A program made the translations under genes and the position numbers. Below the pieces are notes generated by a model. That model did no database searches. It was not told where the DNA came from and saw only the letters and a list, made by a program, of their open reading frames with translations. 10,479 bases of DNA from Gammaproteobacteria bacterium (GTDB taxonomy: Bacteria; Pseudomonadota; Gammaproteobacteria; UBA9214). This document shows, one piece after another, positions 1 to 5,599 of the stretch; the stretch's first letter is position 1; every line of letters starts with the position of its first letter. The stretch is taken from assembly GCA_029859555.1 (NCBI GenBank), contig JAOUCV010000051.1:1-10479 (forward strand). The letters run 5' to 3'.

Positions 1-281
1 TGCGCGATAACCTCATGCAGTTACAGCTGCAGAGCAGCGCTGCTACCTTGCCAAAGGTGCTGGCATTCTCGTTACTGCACCCGACACAGCCGGGTCATGA
101 TCAGGTCATTGTCCTGAGACATGCCGGTGACGGTATCTACTACGGAGACATTGACGAGATTGCGCGGGGCAACTGGTACCTGCAACTGGAAGCGGATGAC
201 TGGCGTCTGTCGGGCAAAATGCAGATCCCGCTTGCCGGCAGGCTGGTAATGCGGCCAGCTGCTGTTGAATCGCCGGATTAA
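1..281 (+). CDS. fixH: FixH/CcoH-family protein, C-terminal fragment
   Basis: The reading frame is open to the left window edge (codons for R-D-N-L precede the first Met at 15), so this is the 3' part of a gene whose start lies outside. The visible part of about 92 residues has no membrane segment and contains a HPT motif, G-x-Y-Y-G-D and NWYLQLEADDWRL, which match the periplasmic beta-rich end of FixH/CcoH. That family is membrane anchored and helps assemble or stabilise the cbb3-type cytochrome c oxidase. The TauE/SafE-type gene 17 bases downstream is a common neighbour of fixH in gammaproteobacterial cbb3 clusters, which supports the call. The N-terminal anchor cannot be inspected. Recognition is by motif only. 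Confidence 0.75.
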   Translation, partial: RDNLMQLQLQSSAATLPKVLAFSLLHPTQPGHDQVIVLRHAGDGIYYGDIDEIARGNWYLQLEADDWRLSGKMQIPLAGRLVMRPAAVESPD

Positions 282-298
282 CATAGCGTAACCCGGTT

Positions 299-1012
299 GT
301 GATCGCGCTGAACCCTGAACCGCTGCTTGCCGCTTTCCTGGTAGGTCTGCTGGGTGGTACGCATTGTTTCGGCATGTGTGGCGGTATTGTCGGTGCACTG
401 AGTTCCGGACTGTCGCTGCAGTTGCAGACCTCGCGCTGGCGTCTTGTCGCGGCGCAGCTGGCCTATAACGGCGGGCGTATCAGCAGCTATGTGTTTGCAG
501 GCGTATTGCTTGGGCTGTTCGGGCAGCAGCTGGGCGAAGCGGGGCTGCTGCAGGGCTTCCCGCTGGGTCGCATCATTGGCGGTGTTGTCATGATTCTGTT
601 TGGTATTTACCTGGCAGGGTGGTGGCAGAGCCTGCTATGGCTTGAAAAGGCCGGCGCCCATCTATGGAAATACATAGAGCCGTTCGGACGGCGTTATATT
701 CCGGTGCGCAGTGCTGCCCAGGCCTTCCTGCTGGGGCTGGTCTGGGGCTGGTTGCCCTGCGGTATGGTTTACGCTGTGCTGGCAATGGCGCTGGCCAGTG
801 GCTCTGGCGCGGAGGGGGGGCTACTGATGCTGGCTTTCGGACTGGGTACCCTGCCTGCCTTACTGAGCATCGGGCTGGCCTATAACACGCTGAATCGCTT
901 CATACGGGATCCCAGGATACGCCTGCTTGCCGGTGTTATGGTCATTGTCATGGGTATTTTGATGCTGCTTGCGAATCCATCCGGACATGGGCATCATTCC
1001 CACCCCCTTTAG
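299..1012 (+). CDS. TauE/SafE-family membrane protein of the cbb3 oxidase cluster
   Basis: A 237-residue polytopic membrane protein with about six hydrophobic segments. The N-terminus carries GTHCFGMCGG (residues 20-29), and a second half-repeat carries WGWLPCGMVY (about 149-158). These paired Cys/Gly motifs mark the TauE/SafE-annotated family found beside ccoNOPQ-fixH-ccoS genes, which resembles the membrane core of DsbD/CcdA. The C-terminus ends in a short His-rich tail (GHGHHSHPL), suggesting metal contact. A role in copper handling or redox during cbb3 assembly is an inference; sulfite export is unlikely in this context. GTG at 299 is the only usable start, because an in-frame TAG lies at 284-286. 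No clear Shine-Dalgarno is visible, so translation may be coupled to fixH 17 bases upstream. Confidence 0.8.
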   Translation: MIALNPEPLLAAFLVGLLGGTHCFGMCGGIVGALSSGLSLQLQTSRWRLVAAQLAYNGGRISSYVFAGVLLGLFGQQLGEAGLLQGFPLGRIIGGVVMILFGIYLAGWWQSLLWLEKAGAHLWKYIEPFGRRYIPVRSAAQAFLLGLVWGWLPCGMVYAVLAMALASGSGAEGGLLMLAFGLGTLPALLSIGLAYNTLNRFIRDPRIRLLAGVMVIVMGILMLLANPSGHGHHSHPL

Positions 1013-1076
1013 CCCTTGCCACAGCGCCCGTCGCAGGTTTTTGCACTGCAAGCGGCCCTGAGGGCTAATATTAGGA

Positions 1077-1092
1077 ACACAATATATAGTGT
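1077..1092. promoter_or_regulatory. NrdR box 1 (upstream)
   Basis: The 16-mer ACACAATATATAGTGT is a near-perfect palindrome and agrees closely with the NrdR box consensus ACACWATATATWGTGT. NrdR is the zinc-finger/ATP-cone repressor that binds upstream of ribonucleotide reductase genes. The site lies about 288 bases before the nrdJa start codon and about 104 bases before the predicted -35 element, far for direct promoter occlusion. Confidence 0.85.
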
Positions 1093-1108
1093 TTCACTGT
1101 TATAGTGT
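1093..1108. promoter_or_regulatory. NrdR box 2 (degenerate, abutting box 1)
   Basis: Directly after box 1 lies TTCACTGTTATAGTGT, whose core CACT-n5-AGTG (1095-1107) is a dyad sharing the right half ATAGTGT with box 1. The left half is one base out of register with the consensus. Centre-to-centre distance from box 1 is about 16 bases, roughly half the spacing of about 31 bases usual for NrdR box pairs, so it may be a weak or decayed site. Confidence 0.55.
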
Positions 1109-1195
1109 TTTTGCCCGGAAATGCCCCCGTATTTGGCCGATAAAAATATACAAAATGTTGAAATATAAGATAATTTATACCCGCATAAATTAGCC

Positions 1196-1222
1196 TTGAC
1201 AGGCCGTCTCCGACCGCATAAT
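1196..1222 (+). promoter_or_regulatory. sigma-70-type promoter of nrdJab
   Basis: A perfect -35 TTGACA (1196-1201) is followed by CATAAT (1217-1222, 5 of 6 to TATAAT) with a short 15-base spacer; TAATCT two bases further gives a 17-base spacer but a poorer match. The AT-rich stretch just upstream could serve as an UP element. Transcription would begin near 1229, just before NrdR box 3, leaving a leader of about 135 bases. Confidence 0.65.
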
Positions 1223-1235
1223 CTTTTTGTCCAGA

Positions 1236-1251
1236 GCACAAGATATAGTGT
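1236..1251. promoter_or_regulatory. NrdR box 3 (at the transcription start)
   Basis: GCACAAGATATAGTGT differs from box 1 at two positions and keeps both CAC and GTG arms. It begins about 7 bases after the predicted transcription start, a position from which a bound repressor would block initiation or promoter clearance. Its centre is about 159 bases from that of box 1. Confidence 0.75.
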
Positions 1252-1289
1252 TCCGGTTTATTCCAGAATTTCACTGCCAGTGTCCTTGT

Positions 1290-1308
1290 CTGCCCGCCAG
1301 GCAGGCGG
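1290..1308 (+). other. GC-rich leader dyad before nrdJa
   Basis: Two overlapping inverted repeats can be read here: CTGCC (1290-1294) with GGCAG (1300-1304), and CCGCC (1294-1298) with GGCGG (1304-1308), each with a five-base loop. They share bases and cannot form together. A CACTG/CAGTG dyad (1272-1282) lies just upstream. The element is in the predicted untranslated leader, about 57 bases before the start codon. There is no T-run, so it is not a classical terminator. Confidence 0.4.
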
Positions 1309-1364
1309 CCAAAGTCAGTAATCCTAACAAGAACTTAAAGAATCAAGGGGAGGATATTCAGCGT

Positions 1365-3518
1365 ATGACGACCACCGCGCACCTAGAAGCAGTACCCACC
1401 AGCGTCGCAGATATTTCACTGCAGGCAGCATCCCAGGACATCTGGGAAACCAAGTATCAGCTCAAGGCAAAAGACGGTACGCCGGTTGATAACTCCATTG
1501 ATGAAACCTACCAGCGTGTTGCCCGCGCCCTCTCGGAGGTCGAGGCAACGCACGAGCTGCGTGAAATCTGGTACAGCGAATTCCTGTGGGCACTGCGACA
1601 TGGCGCCATTCCGGCCGGGCGCATTACCTCCAATGCCGGTGCACAGCAACACAAGCCGGCTACCTCGACGATCAATTGCACCGTATCCGGTACGGTGCAG
1701 GACTCCATGGACAATATTCTCGACAAGGTGCACGAGGCCGGGCTGACCCTGAAAGCCGGTTGCGGCATCGGTTACGAGTTCTCTACCTTGCGCCCCAAAG
1801 GTGCCTATGTCTCCGGCGCAGGTGCCTATACCTCCGGTCCGCTGTCGTTCATGGATATCTACGACAAGATGTGTTTTACCGTGTCCTCGGCCGGTGGCCG
1901 GCGCGGCGCACAGATGGCGACCTTCGATGTCGGTCATCCGGATGTGATGGATTTTATCCGCGCCAAGCGCGAAGACGGTCGGCTGCGCCAGTTTAACCTG
2001 TCCCTGCTGATCACCAGCGAGTTCATGGATGCAGTCAAGAACGATGTCGACTGGAAACTGGCTTTCCCGCTGGACCGCAGTGAGCTGGATGATGGTATTG
2101 ACCTGCATGACACCGCACAGGTGATCTGGCGCGAATGGCCCTACAAGGGTGAGTACATCACCAACAATGCCGGGCTGGTTGCCTGCAAGGTATACAAGAA
2201 GGTGCTTGCACGTCATTTGTGGGACATGATCATGGCGTCCACCTATGATTTTGCCGAACCGGGCTTCATCCTGATCGACAAGGTCAACGAGATGAATAAC
2301 AACTGGTTCTGCGAAAATATTCGTGCAACCAACCCCTGTGGCGAGCAGCCGTTGCCACCGTACGGTTCCTGCCTGCTGGGTTCGGTCAACCTGACCAAGT
2401 TTGTGCGCAACCCGTTTACCGAGCATGCCAGCTTCGACTGGGATGAGTTTCGCAAGGTCGTTGCCATCTTTACCCGCATGCTCGACAACGTTGTCGAAAT
2501 CAATGGTCTGCCACTGGAAGGCCAGCGCCAGGCGATTATGCACAAGCGCCGCCACGGCATGGGATTTCTCGGCCTGGGTTCAACCGTCACCATGTTACGC
2601 ATGAAATACGGCGAACAGTCATCACTGGATTTTACCGAGCGTGTCAGTCGTGAACTGGCGGTGACCGGCTGGGAAGTTGCACTGGGCCTGGCAAAAGAGA
2701 AGGCGCCGGCACCGATCATGGAAGAAGAATTTGAAGTCACCGAGGAAATGCTGCGCAAGCGTCCGGAGATGCGTCGTGACGGCTATTTGCCGGGCGATAC
2801 CGTCAAGGGCAAGGTGTTGCATGCCAGGTACAGCCGTTACATGCAGCGTGTTGCAGAAGTGGCTCCCGAGCTGGTGAAAGAGCTTGCAGAAACCGGTGCA
2901 CGCTTCACGCATCACAGCTCAATAGCGCCAACCGGCACCATTTCGCTGTCACTGGCGAACAATGCCAGTAACGGTATTGAACCCAGTTTTGCACACCACT
3001 ATTTCCGCAATGTCATTCGTGAGGGCCGCAAGTCCAAGGAAAAGGTGGATGTGTTCTCGTTTGAGCTGCTGGCATACCGGGAGCTGGTGAATGCCGATGC
3101 GACGGCCAGCATGGATGGTGATGACAACGTGCTGCCGGATTACTTTATCTCGGCAGATAACGTGGTACCCCGCCAGCATGTTGATATCCAGGCGGCTGCA
3201 CAGAAATGGGTGGATTCATCCATCTCCAAGACCGCCAATGTGCCTACCGAGTATCCCTACGAGGATTTCAAGGATATCTATCGTTATGCCTACGAGCAGG
3301 GCCTGAAAGGCTGCACAACCTTCCGCTTCAACCCGGAGGCCTTCCAGGGTGTGCTGGTCAAGGGTGAGGACCTGGAGAGCACGGTATATGAATTCACCCT
3401 GGATGACGGCAGCAAGGTCAGCCTCAAGGGTAATGAAGAGGTCGAGTACGACGGTGAAAAGCACACGGCCGCCAATCTTTACGATGCTCTGAAAGAAGGC
3501 TACTACGGTAAATCCTGA
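1365..3518 (+). CDS. nrdJa: Adenosylcobalamin-dependent (class II) ribonucleotide reductase, catalytic subunit NrdJa
   Basis: This 717-residue protein reduces ribonucleotides to deoxyribonucleotides using a radical generated from coenzyme B12, without need of oxygen. The class II signature is clear: INCTV with Cys105 (first cysteine of the active-site redox pair), AGCGIGYEFS near 131-140, NPCGE at 323-327 with the radical-bearing Cys325 plus Asn323 and Glu327, Cys336 as the likely second redox cysteine (same 11-residue spacing as in the Thermotoga enzyme), and PTGTIS at 522-527. There is no N-terminal ATP-cone. The usual C-terminal shuttle cysteines are absent: the protein ends at EGYYGKS, and the tail function appears to reside in nrdJb, 35 bases downstream. 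The start is ATG 1365, behind a purine-rich ribosome binding site (AAGGGGAGG, 1346-1354). An in-frame extension to 1227 would run through NrdR box 3 and the leader dyads and is rejected. Confidence 0.95.
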   Translation: MTTTAHLEAVPTSVADISLQAASQDIWETKYQLKAKDGTPVDNSIDETYQRVARALSEVEATHELREIWYSEFLWALRHGAIPAGRITSNAGAQQHKPATSTINCTVSGTVQDSMDNILDKVHEAGLTLKAGCGIGYEFSTLRPKGAYVSGAGAYTSGPLSFMDIYDKMCFTVSSAGGRRGAQMATFDVGHPDVMDFIRAKREDGRLRQFNLSLLITSEFMDAVKNDVDWKLAFPLDRSELDDGIDLHDTAQVIWREWPYKGEYITNNAGLVACKVYKKVLARHLWDMIMASTYDFAEPGFILIDKVNEMNNNWFCENIRATNPCGEQPLPPYGSCLLGSVNLTKFVRNPFTEHASFDWDEFRKVVAIFTRMLDNVVEINGLPLEGQRQAIMHKRRHGMGFLGLGSTVTMLRMKYGEQSSLDFTERVSRELAVTGWEVALGLAKEKAPAPIMEEEFEVTEEMLRKRPEMRRDGYLPGDTVKGKVLHARYSRYMQRVAEVAPELVKELAETGARFTHHSSIAPTGTISLSLANNASNGIEPSFAHHYFRNVIREGRKSKEKVDVFSFELLAYRELVNADATASMDGDDNVLPDYFISADNVVPRQHVDIQAAAQKWVDSSISKTANVPTEYPYEDFKDIYRYAYEQGLKGCTTFRFNPEAFQGVLVKGEDLESTVYEFTLDDGSKVSLKGNEEVEYDGEKHTAANLYDALKEGYYGKS

Positions 3519-3553
3519 ACAGCTGCACGCATACGAATACGCAGGAGTAGAAC

Positions 3554-4276
3554 ATGACGGTACATATTGAAAAGAAAATTGTTGGTTACAAGATAGGAAA
3601 TAATGAAGAAGGCGCTGCAGCACCGGTTGCTGCGCCGGACGAGGTTGTTGCCAGTGAAGAGCCCGAGGACAACGTGGTACAGCTGCATGAAAAGCTGCAG
3701 CGCCCGGAAATGCTCATTGGTTCTACCTACAAGGTCAAAACACCACTATCAGAGCATGCGCTGTACGTCACCATTAATGACATTATTCTCAATCACGGCA
3801 CCCATAACGAATTGCGCCGGCCGTTCGAGATATTCATTAATTCCAAGAACATGGATCATTTTCAGTGGATTGTTGCGCTGACAAGGATTATCTCGGCGGT
3901 GTTCAGGAAAGGCGGGGACGTGACCTTTCTGGTAGAGGAGCTGCGTTCCGTGTTCGATCCGCGGGGTGGTTATTTCAAGAAGGGCGGCAAGTACATGCCG
4001 TCACTGGTTGCCGAGATCGGTGATGCTATTGAGTGCCACATGCGCATGATCGGCCTGCTCAAGGATGACGGGCTGGATGATAACCAGAAGAAGCTGGTGG
4101 CCGAGAAGCGTGCCCAGTTTGAAGCGGCATCCGGTACCGCGAGCGCGCCGGAAGCCGACGCTGCAAGTGATTTCCCGGAAGGCTCGCAGCTGTGTGTCAA
4201 GTGCCATACCAAGGCTGCCATCAAGATGGATGGCTGCCTGACCTGCCTGAATTGCGGTGAATCCAAGTGCGGCTAG
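3554..4276 (+). CDS. nrdJb: Class II ribonucleotide reductase accessory subunit NrdJb (TSCPD-like domain plus redox tail)
   Basis: A 240-residue protein following nrdJa with its own AGGAG (3543-3547) six bases before ATG. The N-terminus (about 1-50) is low-complexity and Ala/Glu-rich. The middle, from about residue 51 (RPEMLIGSTYKVKTP, LYVTIND, RPFEIFINSKN), resembles the TSCPD domain found at the C-terminus of single-chain class II reductases. After a second Ala-rich linker comes a cysteine cluster: Cys214, 217, 228, 231, 234 and 239. It could bind zinc and/or supply the thiols that re-reduce the NrdJa active site and are themselves reduced by thioredoxin. In Pseudomonas aeruginosa the class II enzyme is likewise divided into NrdJa and NrdJb, and both are needed. 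Co-transcription from the NrdR-controlled promoter is expected. Confidence 0.88.
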   Translation: MTVHIEKKIVGYKIGNNEEGAAAPVAAPDEVVASEEPEDNVVQLHEKLQRPEMLIGSTYKVKTPLSEHALYVTINDIILNHGTHNELRRPFEIFINSKNMDHFQWIVALTRIISAVFRKGGDVTFLVEELRSVFDPRGGYFKKGGKYMPSLVAEIGDAIECHMRMIGLLKDDGLDDNQKKLVAEKRAQFEAASGTASAPEADAASDFPEGSQLCVKCHTKAAIKMDGCLTCLNCGESKCG

Positions 4277-4289
4277 TACTTTTGGCCCA

Positions 4290-4318
4290 TTGCCAGATGC
4301 GGGTTGTTTGACTATAAA
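4290..4318 (+). promoter_or_regulatory. Promoter candidate for the small gene at 4413
   Basis: TTGCCA (4290-4295) and TATAAA (4313-4318) are separated by 17 bases, a good sigma-70 pattern. Predicted transcription start is near 4325, giving a leader of about 88 bases that contains an AT-rich hairpin (arms 4332-4339 and 4344-4351, loop AAGA). No obvious terminator for nrdJab is seen before it, so read-through is also possible. Confidence 0.5.
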
Positions 4319-4412
4319 TATACCCAATGACCTGCAAAAAAGATTTTGCGGACAGGGATGCATAACAATAATCAGCTCGCCAATGTGAATAGTGCTTGGC
4401 GCAGGAGGCAGA

Positions 4413-4643
4413 ATGTTTCTGCAACAGAAGCCGATTCCCGGTTACTGGTACAGTAATTTTTCCGGACAGTTGATCCAGGTGCGTGCGATCGTCTATCTGG
4501 CCGGTGAGCGCAAGCGCATCGTGCTGGAAGATATCAGTGGCAAACGCGAGTTTGTCGACATTGAAAGCTGGCACGGGATGGACCTCGTGCTGCATTCGCC
4601 GGTGGTTGAGCAGTCCGAAGACGAAGTGGCCCGCGATACCTGA
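4413..4643 (+). CDS. Small uncharacterised protein (76 residues)
   Basis: The start is ATG 4413 with AGGAGG (4403-4408) four bases upstream; a GTG at 4392 in the same frame would place that ribosome binding site inside the gene. The protein is soluble with no membrane segment or signal peptide. It opens with PIPGYWYSNFSGQLIQVR, has alternating hydrophobic residues that suggest a small beta-barrel or beta-sheet (VRAIVYLAGERKRIVLEDI), and ends acidic (EQSEDEVARDT). I do not recognise a named family with confidence. Its position after nrdJab may be coincidental, since it has its own promoter candidate. It converges with the hydrolase gene, whose stop lies 31 bases away. Ribosome binding site strength and amino-acid pattern suggest it is real. 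Confidence 0.7.
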   Translation: MFLQQKPIPGYWYSNFSGQLIQVRAIVYLAGERKRIVLEDISGKREFVDIESWHGMDLVLHSPVVEQSEDEVARDT

Positions 4644-4674
4644 GTCACCTGGCGTGAGCGTTTAGCGGGGCAAA

Positions 4675-5493
4675 CTATTTTTGCTCTTCTGTGACCAGTG
4701 TCGCCAGCCAGGCGGTGATAGTGGCCACCAGTTCCTCGTTGTAATCATCAAAGTAATGACCGGCACCGTCGATGCGGATTTGCCGTGAGTCCGGGTGTAT
4801 ATCCGCAAGCAACGGGGCCAGCGCCAGTACCTGCTTCTGTACGGCCGGGTAATCCTCGCTGCCGTAGATGTTCAGTAGCGGCACCTTGATGCGGTCAAAC
4901 GGAAAGGCCTTGCGCATCGGTTGCTGGTAGTCTGTGGCGCCCATACCGATACCAATATAGGCATCAATGTCGTCACTGCCCTGTTGCTCCAGCCAGGACA
5001 TACTCATGTGGACGCCGCAGCTGTGTGCTATCAGCACGATGTGCTGTATACCCTGTGCGCGCAGGTACTCAATACCCGCCTCGATGCGCGGTCCGGCTTC
5101 CGGGAATACCGCCTCGTAATCATAGAAGCTGGCGTCCTTTGCCAGTACCGGCATTTGCAGCGACAGGGTCGACCAGCCCTGTTCGGGCAATGCGATCCGT
5201 AACGGGCCGGCGACCTGTGTCCAGTCGGGGTGCATGCCGCGGCCATGCAGAATGATGGCCGCACCCGGTGCCGGCGCGGTCACTGCTTCGGTATAAATGC
5301 CGAGAAAGTCATGGTCATTGGCGGTGAGCGTGACCGGCTCGCCATCGAGAATGGCTTCCACGATTTGGTCTGCGAGGCGCTGTTCCCGCTGCAGGTCAGA
5401 AGCCCGGCTGGTGGTTGCTGTCAGCCATGTGATCGAAATAATCAGGATTCCGGTCGCAACAGACAGTAAAGAAGGGATATTATTCGGTTTCAC
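4675..5493 (-). CDS. Exported alpha/beta hydrolase, DUF3530-like
   Basis: About 272 residues from the chosen GTG start at 5493, which gives a credible signal peptide: Lys2, hydrophobic core about 8-25, then TATTSRAS as a possible cleavage site. The mature part has alpha/beta-hydrolase landmarks: IILHGRGMHPDW around residue 83 (oxyanion region), LIAHSCGVH with likely nucleophile Ser158 (elbow A-H-S-C-G instead of G-x-S-x-G), acidic residue Asp214 in YGSEDYP, and His246 in GAGHYF. The segment PEQGWSTLSLQMPVL also fits DUF3530. A periplasmic esterase or hydrolase role is likely but the substrate is unknown. The frame stays open to 5643, but that would overlap the next gene and lose the signal peptide. 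No good Shine-Dalgarno is seen; TTG at about 5550 is an alternative start. Confidence 0.75.
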   Translation of the reverse strand: MKPNNIPSLLSVATGILIISITWLTATTSRASDLQREQRLADQIVEAILDGEPVTLTANDHDFLGIYTEAVTAPAPGAAIILHGRGMHPDWTQVAGPLRIALPEQGWSTLSLQMPVLAKDASFYDYEAVFPEAGPRIEAGIEYLRAQGIQHIVLIAHSCGVHMSMSWLEQQGSDDIDAYIGIGMGATDYQQPMRKAFPFDRIKVPLLNIYGSEDYPAVQKQVLALAPLLADIHPDSRQIRIDGAGHYFDDYNEELVATITAWLATLVTEEQK

Positions 5494-5538
5494 GGGTATC
5501 GTATGGCTGTTGGCGTGTTCGCGGTTGCGGGTATTGCT

Positions 5539-5547
5539 TATAGTATA
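5539..5547. promoter_or_regulatory. Possible overlapping -10 elements between the hydrolase and exeA
   Basis: The 106-base divergent gap holds TATAGT (5539-5544) readable toward exeA and, on the other strand, TATACT (5547-5542) readable toward the hydrolase. Neither has a good -35 at the normal distance, so this is only a weak suggestion. Confidence 0.25.
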
Positions 5548-5599
5548 CAAGGGAGTGGCTGCGCCGGGTATCCGGACACAGTCTGTACATTGACACGCT

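Larger units (their letters stand above)
1013..1364. other. nrdJ control region (gene-free, 352 bases)
   Basis: This gap between the TauE-type gene and nrdJa has no convincing gene of its own. Reading left to right it holds a weak GC dyad (1055-1065, too short and without a T-run to be a good terminator), two abutting NrdR-like boxes (1077-1108), a strongly AT-rich stretch (about 1138-1193) that could act as an UP element or a flexible hinge, a sigma-70-type promoter (1196-1222), a third NrdR-like box (1236-1251), two leader dyads (1272-1282 and 1290-1308) and the nrdJa ribosome binding site (1346-1354). No B12 riboswitch core was recognised. Confidence 0.7.

Noticed and set aside
1040..1066. 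Terminator after the TauE-type gene
   Set aside because: The dyads TTGC/GCAA and GCCC/GGGC are only four pairs each and no T-run follows.
1227..1364. N-terminal extension of NrdJa by 46 residues
   Set aside because: It would translate NrdR box 3 and the leader dyads, has no ribosome binding site, and lacks resemblance to the family; ATG 1365 has AAGGGGAGG upstream.
1229..1364. Cobalamin riboswitch before nrdJa
   Set aside because: The leader is short and I cannot find the conserved core or a B12 box; only small dyads are present. A covariance-model search would settle it.
1416..2555. Long minus-strand open frame (379 residues) inside nrdJa
   Set aside because: It is opposite a strongly supported catalytic gene, its product has no recognisable domain and no ribosome binding site was seen.
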